The notes below the pieces were generated by a model. That model was not told the DNA's origin, did no database searches, and saw only the letters and a list, made by a program, of their open reading frames with translations. This document shows positions 10,273 through 22,028 of a stretch of 64,000 bases of DNA, one piece after another. This DNA comes from Stagonosporopsis chrysanthemi (lineage: Eukaryota; Ascomycota; Dothideomycetes; Pleosporales; Didymellaceae): NCBI GenBank assembly GCA_022560025.1, contig JAFISE010000035.1, positions 1 to 64,000 on the forward strand, written 5' to 3'. Numbering within the stretch: position 1 is the stretch's first letter; every line of letters starts with the position of its first letter. The position numbers and the translations under genes are program-made.

Positions 10273-12645
10273 ATGGCACGTCTGCGCAAAGCCAGCCCGC
10301 TGGAGCCCAGCATATATTCTCAACAACAGGAGCACCTTCGTCCAAGGCGATCAAGCCCCCGGAAAGCTGTTCGCGAAATCAGCTATATCATATCCTCTGA
10401 CGAAGACGAAGAGAACATCCCACTCAGGCCGAAAGCATCGAAGCGCGATCTTGGTGAAGCGTCGTCTATGCTCCAAGAAGATTCTTTCTACTCAAGCAGA
10501 TCACATGCGACTCCGACAAATTTGGCTCTTACGCCTCGTAAACAGCGCATACTGCGTCCTGTTGAGAGCAATAGCCGTCTGCTGAGAAAGCTGAGCGATG
10601 AGAGCCTCGCCAGTCCTGAGAAGAAACTGGGACCTGAAAGGAGGCTCGGGCGAGACACAAGCGATATCAATCAGACTGACATCGGAAGAAGGAGGAATTT
10701 CATGTACGCCAAGAGTTTGGTGAGAAGCGTGGCGGGAAGAGAATTGAAGAAGGCCAACTCAATGGTCGACGTGCTCGACGGCACAGAACAAAGCCTGCGG
10801 CAGGCGAGACAGGAGAAGGCAGTGATGGCGGCCGAGGTACACGAGATTGAGGCTGACTCTGAAGAGGAGACTAGCATACTTTGCGGCGACGAGGCAGACA
10901 TTTCTCGAGAAGCGGAGCAGCAGCAGATTGACACCATCGAGAGCGGAAATTCAACGTCTGAGGAGCATTCAGAAGAGCATGGACAGCTGGAAGATGATGA
11001 CGATGATGTTGTTCTGCCAGTCAGATCGAAGCAAAGACGAGTGCGAAGATGTATTGAATCAGAATCTGAGTCCGATTATGAGGAAGACAAACCAGAGGCA
11101 AGAGATAAAATTGAGGAGGCTAAAAAGGAGGACGAAGCGACGAAACCAGAAAACTCACAACCGATGATGTCTATGCGACCGCCTCACAGGAAAGGACACA
11201 GCACCACATCGAACTGGGCTCAGGAGGTCATCGACCTGACAGATTCGCCGCGTGCTCCAGAATCATTCGTGCAGTCAGAACCAACACGTGTTCGTTCGTC
11301 GTCGTTCGCCATATCACGCCCAGCGACCTCTTCTTCGGAGAACACTCATCCGTTCTTGACATAGTAGGTGCCAGTCGTCGAATTGAGATTCAAGTCCCTA
11401 ATCTACCTCAGTTCGCCCACACCAACAAAGCAACGTTCTCCACACAAAGCACCTCCGGTCGCACGTCCAGTCACACCGCCACTTGCGCCGCCGAGTCCGA
11501 GCAAGCTCGTCTCACCGTCGAAGAACAAGACACTAGTCCCGAAAGGACTCGATCTGCGACCAAGTCTTGACGCGTTCTGGAATCCTGAAGTGGTGAATGA
11601 CTTGAACGACCGTCATTCTCCTGCAAAAAAGCTTGTGTCCCCAAGAAAGCAGCAATGGCGCGACGATATTACGAAATTGATGGGAGCAATGGATCTAGAA
11701 GCTGCAAGCAGCGACGACGGTTCTGCAAGCCCAGTACCCAGCCCCAAGAAGAACTCCACTCGACCCCAGCCAATAAAGAAAGAGTCTGCCGCCGATGTGG
11801 AACCAACAATCAAGGAGATGCGAGCACACCGAAAGTACTTTGACGAGCGGAAACACGACATCGCTACGCTGTTCCTCGCTGAGCTTGACAATACCATTTG
11901 CTCCGGCAAAATCACCGAGCTTTCGAGTGCAACTGGAGGGATCAAATTGATCTGGTCTAAGACGTTGAAGACTACTGCTGGTCGCGCTAACTGGCGTCGT
12001 GAAGTAATCCGGTTGAAGTCGTCTTCCTCCCCTCCGACCTATACCTCTGAGACTCGACACCATTGCTCCATCGAACTGGCCTCTAAAGTCATTGATGACT
12101 CTTCACGGCTCTACAACGTGCTTGCGCATGAGTTCTGCCACTTGCTTACCTTCATGATCAGCGAAGTTCGCAATAATCCGCACGGCGCAGAATTCAAAGC
12201 TTGGGGCCGCAAGGTTAGCTCTGCGTTCGCGACGAAAGGCGTAGAAGTTACCACGAAGCACAGCTACGCCATCGAATACAAGTTTGTGTGGGAATGTGTA
12301 AGCTGTGGCTACGAGTTTAAGAGACACAGTCGTAGTGTCGACACAAAACGTCACAGTTGTGGCAAGTGCAAGGGCAAACTAGTGCAGACTAAGCCTGTAC
12401 CAAGAGGCGGTGTGGCGAGTAAGAGCGGAGAGGGCGTGAAGAAGAGCGAGTACCAAGTCTTTGTCAAGGAGAACTTTAAAAGAGTGAAGGAAGACATGGC
12501 CATGCAGGGCCTTAATACTCAGATGGGCAAGGTTATGGAGGTCGTGGCAAAGCAGTACAGGGAGCAAAAGGAGGCCATCAAAAGCCATGGTGACAAGGCC
12601 GCTGTTAATACGCTTGACAAGGCTCTAGCAGGATTACAGTTATAA
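10273..12645 (+). CDS. GCNA/ACRC-type SprT-like metalloprotease with HMG-box-like tail
   Basis: Two exons, 10,273–11,363 and 11,412–12,645, split by a 48-bp intron (GTAGGT, branch CTAAT, CAG) that removes two in-frame TAG codons. Product 774 residues. Order: a long disordered, acidic N-terminal half (e.g. EEHSEEHGQLEDDDDD) with two SUMO-interaction-like motifs, YIISSDEDEE at 38–47 and VIDLT at 319–323; a SprT-like protease with HEFCH (His603, Glu604, His607); a zinc ribbon with Cys659/662 and Cys680/683; and a C-terminal HMG-box-like helical region (about 705–755). This is the germ-cell nuclear acidic peptidase layout, shared with a fission-yeast HMG-box protein. The family degrades DNA–protein crosslinks in a SUMO-dependent manner in the nucleus. 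ATG 10,273 was chosen over an upstream GTG. The AT-rich block begins within a few bases of the stop, yet the coding sequence is intact. Confidence 0.86.
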
Positions 12646-12748
12646 ATTGTTACTATACTGCAACACTCTTCTACATAAACAAAGCAATACTATAGACACT
12701 TAACACTTCTATACTAATAGCTATAAGAAGTATACTTACTTCTTTAAC

Positions 12749-12993
12749 TATAAGAACTGTGCTGCTAAAGACTATTACTAGTATAAAGTAAATAAATCTA
12801 ATAAAGAATAGCTCTAGTATAGTAGCTCTTTATTTGTAAAAGCTATAGCTAGAGTCTAGCTAGCTTTAGCTTTAGTTTGTTTAGTTTTTATACTCTGCTT
12901 TAGAGGTAAGATAGCTATACAGTAGAGCTCTAGTAAGTCTAATCTTAAGGTATATAAGTGCTAAAGCGCTAGTTACAAGCCTAGCCTATTATA
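12749..12993 (+). repeat. LTR of the 245-bp family (copy 1)
   Basis: A 245-bp repeat, consensus ends TGTAAGAAGC…CTGTTACA, here TATAAGAACT…CTATTATA after C-to-T/G-to-A change. The same length occurs at 21,181 (inverted), 32,555 and 50,772. Homology with the 32,555 copy continues past its 3' end, so this looks like a 5' LTR followed by internal sequence. It begins only about 100 bp after the protease gene. Confidence 0.65.
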
Positions 12994-13919
12994 GTACTCT
13001 CTTACTTTAAGTATAAGAACCTAGCTTAAGCTACTAAGCTAAATAAGTACTAAAAGATTTAACAGTACTTATAGATTATAAGTATAGGCTTAGAATAGTA
13101 CTAGATTATTTGCTAGGCCTAATATTAAGCTTGTTTATTCTATATATTAGACTTAAAATAACTCTTTTAGCGTCTATTATATACTTCTCTTACTATGTTT
13201 AATATAACATAGCTTTACTACTCTACTTACTCTTACTTATCTTGTTTTATTACTTACTATAGTTATTAAGCCTAAGAACAAGGCTGTGCGTAAGTATGCT
13301 AGTAGCAGCTCTACTAAGATACTTTATACCTTTCTCTTACTCTAATATATCTTCTTACTAATTACTAGTAGTTATCTTCTAGTAAAAAGTCTAAGTCTAT
13401 ACTACTACCTTTACTAACTAGGAAGTATAGTACTGTTATACTATAGTTGTCTAGCTTTTTCTCTAAGCAAGTACTTAAGCAGCTTAATAGCAATATCTAG
13501 CTATTAAAGTTAAAAGATAAGAGTAAAACCTTGTTTAAAGTTAAGCTTAATAACTCTTAGGCTTACTACTACTACCTTTCTAATAACCTTAACTATATAT
13601 TTAATAATATACCTTTCTACTAGAGCTATAAGCTTATATACAGCTACTATATTAAGGTAGGTTCTAGTTTCTTTACTTAATACTTATTTATACTAATTAG
13701 TAATAGCTACTATATAAGTATTAGAGGAAGATTACTAAGTTTCTTATACTATCTACTTAATTCTTTAAGACACTAAAGTAGTACTATTATTAGCTTAGCT
13801 CTATACTTATTTCTATATATAATAACCTTATAAAATATTAGAATCTTAGGTATAATAGTACTTTAGCCTTATACACTAGCTCTAGAAAAGGTACGCAGTC
13901 TAGTTATAACCTAGACTAG
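12994..13919 (+). mobile_element. Internal part of the 245-bp-LTR element, truncated by a gypsy insertion
   Basis: Colinear with 32,800–33,620 (shared runs include TAGACTTAAAATAACT and TTACTATAGTTATTAAGCC) except for a 113-bp insertion at 13,012. It ends where the first gypsy LTR starts. A decayed frame is visible, but the protein family is not recognised. Confidence 0.5.
13012..13124 (+). mobile_element. 154-bp-type TG…CA small element, internally deleted copy
   Basis: 113 bp flanked by perfect 5-bp duplications TTAAG (13,007–13,011 and 13,125–13,129). The ends TATAAG…CTAATA correspond to TGTTAG…CTAACA in the fuller copies at 21,875 and 24,690; the GC-richer 3' tandem part is deleted. The paralogous sequence at about 32,810 (TACTTTAAGCTTATTT) is the empty site without the insertion. 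Confidence 0.7.
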
Positions 13920-14423
13920 TATTACAATCTCTAAGAACACTAAACGTATAGAAATAATTACAAAGTAATATAGCATAGTTAACCTATATATATTAAAGTA
14001 TTGTATATTAGTAATATTACAATAGTTACTAGTTATTAGCTTAGTAGAAGCTTAAGCAATTATATAATATAATTAGGCTTAGCGCAATTAGTGCAATTAG
14101 TAATTAGTCTAATTAATAATTACTATATTTAGTAGTCTAACACTACTAATTACTCTGTATATTATCTTAGTATATAGCAATATAAGAATTTAACTATTAG
14201 AGTTTATATTTAACCTAAGTAATAATCTTAGTTATTCGATCCTAACTTAACTTTTAAGCTAGACAGTCTACTCTATACTACTTATTATTACCTTAGCTTT
14301 AAAGACAGACAGATTATATCTATACTCTTTATTGCTAGCTCTACAAACTTCTTATTACTGTATTTATCTTTAAGAACTAATTAAATAGTACTTATAAGCT
14401 TTACTTAAAGTATAACCTTAATA
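13920..14423 (+). repeat. 5' LTR of gypsy copy I
   Basis: 504 bp, same length as the 3' copy at 20,338–20,841. The first half (U3) is unlike the LTRs at 28,293, 56,636 and 63,124. The last approximately 250 bp, from TTTAACCTAAGTAA to AACCTTAATA, is shared with them. Confidence 0.82.
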
Positions 14424-14440
14424 TTTTAAATACTAACAAG

Positions 14441-15480
14441 ATGTCTACTACCTTAGAAACTTACACTACTTCTAGTAGCTTTTGCCTATCTAACTATAAC
14501 AATATAGATATAGACAGCACTTTAACTCTTTCTAACTATATAAATATTACTAAGCCTAACTTTTATAAAGGCAGTTGCACTAAGTTAGAGGATTAGCTTA
14601 TATAATAAGACCTTTGCTTTATATTCTAAGGTAATAAGGTACTAAAAGACTAATATATATCTCTAGTTACTAGCTATATACGTAGCAGAGCTCTTGTATA
14701 AATAAAGCTGTTCTTTTGCTTCTACTACAGTATAGAAGACTCTACTAATATTAACAAGCAGATAGAAGACTTTAACTTGTTTAAGAAACAGATCTAACCT
14801 ATATTTAGAATATCTAACAAATTTATAATAGCATAATATAATATCTAGTATCTTTAGCAAACTACTTTAGTTAAAGACTACGTAGTAGAGTTTTAGCAAC
14901 TTGCTACATTAACTAGATTTAACAACACTGTACTTATAATACTATTCTGCTAGGGCCTTAAACTAAGAGTTAAAGAAGAACTTATACACTCTAGTGTAGT
15001 AATTAATACTATAGAACAACTAGCTACTAAAGCAACTAGAATTAACGTACGTCTCTTTAAGCCTGCAGCAGAACTTAAAAATAATTTTTTTTCTTAAGCT
15101 TCTTAAGTACTACTAACTTAACTATAAGACTAATAGAGAAACAACAACTATTATAGATAACAAAGTAGATATTATATGTCTAATACTTTGTAAAGAGTCT
15201 ATAACAGTACTAATAATAGTTTCTATAGCTAGAAGGTAATAGACCTCTCTAACCTTAACAAAGAGCCTAAGAAGTAGAATAAAAAGAACAAAGATAGTTA
15301 AGAAAAGAATAAGTCTCTAGTAACTTGTTATATATATAGCAAAGTAAGACACTTTGCTAGAGACTACTAAAGTAAGAATAAAGTAATACAGCAACTTAAT
15401 ATACTTACTAGTAACAACGCTAATAATAGTAAGTAAGAAGTACTTACTAGAGACTTAGGACGCCTTATAGAAGATTCTAA
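14441..15480 (+). pseudogene. Degenerate gag of gypsy copy I
   Basis: It starts with an ATG at 14,441 (MSTTLETYTTSS), 17 bp after the LTR. A zinc knuckle is at about 15,320–15,360, reading CYIYSKVRHFARDY: the second and last cysteines are now Tyr, as expected from G-to-A change of TGC/TGT. Many TAG/TAA stops interrupt it. It originally encoded the nucleocapsid/capsid precursor. Confidence 0.65.
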
Positions 15481-16399
15481 ACAATTAGAATTTAGAGACA
15501 AAGAGTATATTACCTCTAATAAGAACTATTGCAATATATGCAGTAGAGCTTCTACACTATATAAGAAAGTGTTATCTGCACTCTGCTCTTATATTATCTA
15601 ATAAGTAGAAGAATATAGCAACTTTATAGAAGATAATATAGAAGAAATAGAGTACAACGTATATAAAGACAAGATAGAATAGTACTAATACTTAGACAAG
15701 ATTATAAAAGCTAAGAATTATCTTAAGAGAGACTTAGAAGTACTTAAGAACTTTAAGAAACAGCTATAACGCTTATAACAAACAGACACTAAGTAGCACA
15801 AGCTTATATAGAACGTATAGGAACAAAATAAGTTTTAAAAGCAACTAGCTTTTATACTACACTATAAGCCTGTATATACTATAGATAGAAGACTTGTGCT
15901 AATACTATTAAGCGCTATTAAGAAGGTCCTCTAAGACGTATAAAATAAGAAGCACTACTAGTTACTATAAGTGTACTACTACTATAACTACTACAAAGTA
16001 TACAAAGAAAAGAAGCTAGAAGTAAAGTAGTTTCTAATTAAGAGAAGATAAATACTACTAACTATAGTTTAAATGTCTATAAACAAGATATACAGAGTAC
16101 TTCTAAGACAAATACTATATATATTACTTTCTTAGTACTATAGATATTACTAAAATCCTAATAATATACTTTGTGCACAATAAAGAATATAAAAGTAATA
16201 ATTAGGCTAAATATCTTAATCTTAAATATATAATAACTTTTAGCCTAAAAGAGATTTATAGCTTTGCTATATATAACAAGTCTTTCTTAGATATACAACT
16301 AGATACTATAGAAGGTAGTACTAGAAAATATGCTATGTTAACAGCTTATAGAGGTCTAAGAATTAACATAACAATACTCTTAATACCTCTTCCTTTATC

Positions 16400-19300
16400 T
16401 AGATTCTTATTATACTAAATAGCTAATAGACAATAGTAATAGTAGACTTAAGAGTATAAAGAAATTATATGTCTTAATATGCTATTAATTATATAAGCAT
16501 AACTAAGCAAAGAAAGAAAAAACTATACTCTTTACAAGTTACTAATTAAGAACTAATACTAAGAGAATTAGTAGTAACTTACAAGGTAGTACTATAGTCT
16601 CTTAAGATATAGAACTACTATAAGCAGATAACTCTAGATATTCTAGGAACAGCTGCTTACAATATTATATTAAGATTGCCCTAGTTATAAAAGTATAATT
16701 TACTAATAGATTAAAAGCGCAATAAGCTTTTGTTAGACCGCTGTAACTACAGCACAACATAGCTAAGTCCTACACAGCCTATAATATAGCTAGTAGATAA
16801 AAAGGAGATTAGTAATATTTTTTTAACTAAGATATACTAAGATAAAGTAATTAACTGTATTAAGACTAACTACCTTCTAGCTTATAAAGTAATAGTTAAG
16901 AAGAAAAGTATACCTTCTACTATCTCTAATATATACAGACAGTATATATAAATGTTTAAAGAAGAGCTTATAGCAGAAGCCCTGCCTAAGTATAAACTCT
17001 AAGATTATAAGATTAAGCTCTAGAAAGAAAAGTAGCTAACTTTTAGGCTACTATACTAATTATTAAAAAAGGAACTTAATATATTAAATAAATAAATTAA
17101 AGAGAACCTTAAGAAGAGATTTTAAAGATAATTAGAATTACCTGCAGAGTACTCTATTATATTTATACCTAAGAAAGATAGTAAGCTATAATTTTGTATT
17201 AACTTTAAAAAGCTTTATAATATTATAATTAAGAATTAATACTCTTTACCTAATATTACAGAGTTGCAGGATTAATTAGAAAGAGCCTAGTACTCTACTA
17301 TATTAGACTTAAGAAGAGCGTATAACTTTATCTATATAAAAAAAGGCAAAGAATAGAAGATAGTATTTAGGATATAATATAGACTTTACAAGTACCTAGT
17401 TATGCTATTTAGTCTAACAAACGCACTAACTATGTGCTAAGAGTTAATTAACAACGTCTTTAGAGCACACCTTAACAAGACAGTAGTAGCATATCTAAAC
17501 AATATCTTAGTGTACTTAAAAACACTAGGAGAGTATATACAACACGTTACTAAAGTGCTAAAATACTTAAAGTAAGCAGACTTTTAATTAAAACCTAAGA
17601 AGTTTAAATAGGACATAAAAGAAGTAGAATTTCTAAAGTTTGCTATAAGACAGTATAGAGTAAAGATAAGCAATACTAAGATAGACATACTAAAGAATTA
17701 GCTTACTCTAATAATAGTTAAAAAGATTTAAGAATTTCTTAGGTTAGTTAATTTTAACAGATACTTTAATAAAGATTACTCTAAGAAGGCCTTACTACTT
17801 ATAAAGCTAATATAGAAAGACATACTCTTTATATAAAGAAAGAAACAAGATAATATATTTTAGTTTCTATAACAGGCGTATATTAACTTCTTAATACTAA
17901 TTATATTTAAAAGCAACAAGCTTATATAAATAAAAATAGATACTCTAGATTTAGTATTTAGAGTATCTATTATACAAGAAAGAAATAGACAATAGGACTT
18001 AATTACTTATTACTAACGCAAGTTCTTAAGACTAGAAGAATAATATAATATGCACAACAAGAAAATACTAGCAATTGTGTTATCTTTAGAATATTAGTAA
18101 GTATACACAGAAAGCTGTTTAGAACTTATAATCTAGACTAATTATAAGAACTTAGTATACTTTACTACTACTAAGGTATTAAATAGACAACAAGTTAGAT
18201 ATTTAATACTAGGCTAGTACAAATTTAAAATATTATACACCTTAAGCAAAGACAATAGTAGAGTGTATGCTTTTAGCTACTAATATAAATTTACAGGCAA
18301 AAAGACAATTAATAAAGCTACTATTCTAAGAATTAACAAAGATAGATCGTTAGAACTATTGTAGCAGCTTAATCTAATTATATAGATTTAGAATAAATAA
18401 CGTATACTAATATAAGTACTAGACAAGCTAAAGACAAAGACTATAGTAAATTACTATAACAACGCACTTTATAAATACCTAGGAATTACGCGTACTATAG
18501 AACTTATTAGACAATACTATAAGTTTCTTAATATAAAAGACAAGGTTACTAAGTATATTAAGAACTATATTGCTTGCTAATAAAAACAGCACAGTATATA
18601 TATAGAATATAAAAATATATAAGCAATAAAGCTACTAACAGTGCTCTAAATATATATTACAATAGATTTTGTTACACAGCTATCTATATCTAAGGACCTT
18701 ATTATAGACTATAAGTATAATTTAATATTTGTAGTAGTAGATAGGTTTACAAAGGCTGCTAAGTTTATACCTTTTTAACACAGCTACACTGCAGAGCAGC
18801 TTACTTAAGTATTTCTAGATAGGATTGTTTAACACTATAGTATTCCTAAATTAATTGTTAGTAATAAAGATAAGCTCTTTACTTTAAACTTCTAGACAAT
18901 ATTCTTTATAGAAGTAGAAACTAAGAAAAAACTTTTAACAGCCTATTTACTGTAGACAGACAGACAAACTAAACAAGTAAACTAGATAATAGAAATGTAC
19001 CTCTAAATATACTATAATTAGTAGTAGAACAACTAGGTTTTACTCTTGCTTATAGCACAAATTACATTTAATAACAAGAAATTAAAAGTAACAAGCTATA
19101 TACTATTCTTTGCAAGTTAAAGATACTACTTAAATCTCTTTATACAAAGTTTTAAAAGTAATATCTAGACAGAGTTAGTAATCTTCTTAGTATAGTAACT
19201 AAAGGATGTATACTAGAAATTACTTAATAATATTGCTAAAGCATAGTTGTAAGTAATTTTCTACACAAACTAGAAAAGTAAAACAGTACCTTAGCTAAAA

Positions 19301-19690
19301 GAAAGAGATAAAGTATATCTCTTTACTAAAAATCTACGTACACAAAGACTAATAAAGAAACTAGATAAAGTTAAGGTTAAACTATTCTTTATTTTAAATT
19401 AAATTAGCTTAGTTGACTATTAACTAGATCTACTTAAAGATACAAAGATCTATCTAGTGTTCTATATATTGCTACTAGAACTAGCTGACTTATAAATGCT
19501 AACCTAGAAAGATTTCTACTACTAAGCTAATAGTAATAACAAGCAGAAAGTTAAAATAATAATATAATACTATAAGAAAGGTTAAAATAAAAAGTATCTA
19601 GTTAAATAGTTAAGATACCTAAATATAGAAAATATAAAGAAACTAGCAATACACTTTATAAACTGCTAGTAGATATTATAGAAAATCTAG
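16400..19690 (+). pseudogene. Degenerate pol of gypsy copy I (PR-RT-RH-IN-chromodomain)
   Basis: Visible landmarks: protease remnant VDLRV at about 16,450 in place of the usual DSGA; reverse transcriptase at about 17,150–17,640 with IFIPKKDSKL and YLNNILVYLKT in the YLDD position (about 17,490); RNase H with LVYFTTTKVLNRQQ near 18,150; integrase core at 18,660–18,900 (IDFVTQLSISKD, then VVVDRFTKAAKFIPF); and a chromodomain KYLVKWLRYLNIEN near 19,590–19,640. Nonsense codons sit at Gln/Trp positions. No functional enzyme can be made. Confidence 0.8.
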
Positions 19691-19757
19691 AAGGCTAATT
19701 AGGCAACGCTATAATAAGATCTAGCTAGTACTCTAGCGCTAGATCTTTAAAAGCACT

Positions 19758-20069
19758 CTAGGTGCTAGGTAATAAATAAAGATAGAGACCTTTAAAAGAA
19801 CTATTAAATATAATAGTACTTTTTTCTAACTTTTACTTTGTAATACTCTATTCTTCTATAGATATTACTTCTTTTACATAATAATCTAACAGATCTATTT
19901 GCTAATACAACTGCTCTTTGTGCACACATGTAACATGCAACTCTTCTAGTGCCTTCTTAAAGGCTCTAAGCATATTACTCTGCGCCTTCTAAGTTTCTTT
20001 TATTTACAACTATAACTTCTCTTTCTTAGTAACTAGCTAAAGTAAACTCTAACTAAATTACGTAGACAT
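19758..20069 (-). pseudogene. Possible antisense frame in gypsy copy I
   Basis: Between the chromodomain and the 3' LTR a minus-strand frame starts with ATG at 20,069 and runs 104 codons. It has nine TAA/TAG codons, so it is barely better than background. A 28-codon open stretch (KAQSNMLRAFKKALEEL onward) is charged and helix-like. It sits in the same relative place as a better antisense frame in the related copy at 62,593. No family is recognised. Confidence 0.3.
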
Positions 20070-20337
20070 TATAGTGTTAACTACGCCTAATATATTTACT
20101 ATATTTTCCTAAGCTTATATAAACTTTATATATATACTTATATTAATAATAAGTAAAGTACTTCTAAACTATAATTGTTCTTAATATATTAATAGTAGCT
20201 GCAAGATATTAATAACAGGCTATACTCTTAGTAGAGTGTTATTTAAGCATTGCTAAGATAACTTACTTAATTACTAAGGCTAGGCCTGCGTTATATAAAT
20301 AAGCTTAAGAGACTAAGCTAAGATAAAAGAAAGAAAG

Positions 20338-20841
20338 TGTTATAATCTCTAAGAATACTAAACGTATAGAAACAATTTTAAAGTAATATAGTATAGTTAA
20401 CTTATATAGGTTAAAGTATTATATATTAGTAATATTGCAACAGTTGCTACTTATTAGCTTAGTAGAAGCTTAAGTAATTATATAATATAATTAGGCTTAG
20501 CGCAATTAGTGTAATTAGTAATTAGTCTAACAAATAATTACTATAATTAGTAGTTTAACACTACTTATTACTCTGTATATTATCTTAGTATATAGCAATA
20601 TAGAAATACAACTATTAGAGTTTATATTTAACCTAAGTAATAATCTTAGTTATTAGATCTTAACTTAACTTTTAAGCTAGACAGTCTACTCTATACTACT
20701 AATTATTACCTTAGCTTTAAAGACAGACAGATTACATTAATACTCTTTATTGCTAGCTCTATAAACTCCTTATTACTGTATTTATCCTTAAGAATTAATT
20801 AAATAATGCTTACAAGCTCTGCTTAAAGTATAACCTTATTA
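20338..20841 (+). repeat. 3' LTR of gypsy copy I
   Basis: 504 bp starting TGTTATAATCT, with the intact TG that is TA in the 5' copy. It matches 13,920–14,423 along its whole length with mainly transition differences. Confidence 0.82.
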
Positions 20842-21500
20842 CTGTCTTAAGATTAGTCTATACCAACTTTTACTACTACTTTCTAGAATATTTTATAACT
20901 ACTAAGGTTTTAAATCTCTAATAAGTTAGATAGACTAAAGTACTAGTAGTTTTTAACTTCTAAACTAAGTATACTTCTAAGAAGATTAATAAGTAGGCTA
21001 ATATTCTTAGCTAAAGAAAATAAGATCTAGTAAACTTTAAGTATACTTAAGAAATTAAGTACTTATAAGTATTATTAGATTCTTAGTAGCTATATAGCTA
21101 TATTAACTTTAATTTTACTTTAGACTACTTTATAAATCTCTTAGTAGCTACTATTACTATATTATAGCCTAAAATATAGTTGTAACAGGCTAAGCTTATA
21201 ACTAGTACCTTAGTACTTATATGCCTTAAAATTAGACTTGCTAGGGCTCTGCTATAGAACTATCTTACCTCTAAAGCAGAGTACAAAAACTCTGCAAACT
21301 AGAGCTAAAGCTAGCTAGGCCTTAGCTACAGCTCTTATAAATAAGAGGTTACTATATTATAGCTATACTCTATTAAATTTACCTAGTTTATACTACTAAT
21401 AGCTTTTAGCAGTACGCTTCTTGTAATAGTTAGACTCTCTAGAACTAATCAAAGTAGTACTTTACTATTATAAGTTTAGATAGTTAGCTTAAGCTTAATT
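20842..21500 (+). mobile_element. Fragment of the 51–56 kb gypsy family (RNase H region), interrupted
   Basis: Colinear with about 54,960–55,350: both share TTCTAGAATATTTTATAACT and the following FITTKVLN-type RNase H segment. It is interrupted at 21,181–21,425 by a solo LTR of the 245-bp family, after which homology resumes with TAGACT…CTAGAACTAAT. A remnant with no intact frame. Confidence 0.65.
21181..21425 (-). mobile_element. Solo LTR of the 245-bp family, inverted
   Basis: 245 bp, reading on the plus strand TGTAACAGGC…GCTTCTTGTA, flanked by perfect 5-bp duplications ATAGT (21,176–21,180 and 21,426–21,430). The related sequence near 55,280 (AATACAGTTAGACTTCTTAG) is the corresponding uninterrupted site. 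This copy defines the true ends of the family. Confidence 0.8.
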
Positions 21501-21874
21501 ATTTAGCTTACCTCTAAAATACTTGTTAGTTTTACTTATAACTATAAAGATCTAACTCTTTTACTTTACTACTTACCTATGTAGCTTTGCAATAAATATA
21601 TAACTACTTAATATTCTTTTTATATATAATAATATATTAGAAGCTTAGCTATTTAGCTTGAGCTTGATTAGATAGCTTACCTATAAGGTGCTTGTTTGTT
21701 TAGCTTACTACTAAGAAGCTCTGAGCTTCTTGCTTAAGGACTTACGTGCGCAGCTTAGCTACAAACACGTAACTACTAAATATTTCCTTTGTATATAATA
21801 ACATTTTATCTAATCTATAGTAAAGGTACTAATTAATTACTTTAATTACTAGAGTAGAGTTTTACAAGCTCAAT
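21501..21874. other. AT-rich spacer with an approximately 95-bp dispersed repeat
   Basis: No coding trace. The last approximately 95 bp (21,780–21,874) recurs at about 22,034–22,128 and 26,800–26,893; the shared core is TCTAATCTA…GGTACTAATTAATTA. The unit is split from its next copy by the 154-bp element. Confidence 0.45.
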
Positions 21875-22028
21875 TGTTAGAACCTAGCCTAAGCTGCTAA
21901 GCTAAACAAGTACTAAAAAGGTTAACAGTACTTACAAACTGTAAGTACAGGCTTAGAGCAGTACTATATTGTTACTGTTAGCCTAGCTAGGGTCTAACAG
22001 CTAGGGCCTAACAGCTAGGGGCCTAACA
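21875..22028 (+). mobile_element. 154-bp TG…CA small element, copy A
   Basis: 154 bp with ends TGTTAGAACCTAGCC and GGCCTAACA, which form an imperfect terminal inverted repeat. Inside are a perfect 9-bp stem (GTACTTACA/TGTAAGTAC) and a 3' tandem of TAACAGCTAGGG units. Flanks TCAAT (21,870–21,874) and TCGAT (22,029–22,033) differ by one G/A transition, so a 5-bp duplication altered by RIP. It has no coding capacity. Either a solo LTR of an unseen element or a MITE. Confidence 0.72.

Larger units (their letters stand above)
13920..20841 (+). mobile_element. Ty3/gypsy chromovirus, copy I, RIP-inactivated
   Basis: A 6.9-kb element bounded by two LTRs of equal length (504 bp, 13,920–14,423 and 20,338–20,841) starting TATTACAATCT / TGTTATAATCT. 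Between them, in order on the plus strand, are gag, protease, reverse transcriptase, RNase H, integrase and a chromodomain, which places it among the chromoviruses. All frames carry TAA/TAG stops. I find no matching target duplication: the left flank is ACTAG and the right flank CTGTC. The flanks belong to different elements, so one end may have been rearranged. Confidence 0.85.

Noticed and set aside
10246..11364. Separate 372-codon gene ending at 11,364
   Set aside because: The stops at 11,362–11,367 lie at the start of a clean 48-bp GT–AG intron. The frame continues into the protease domain.
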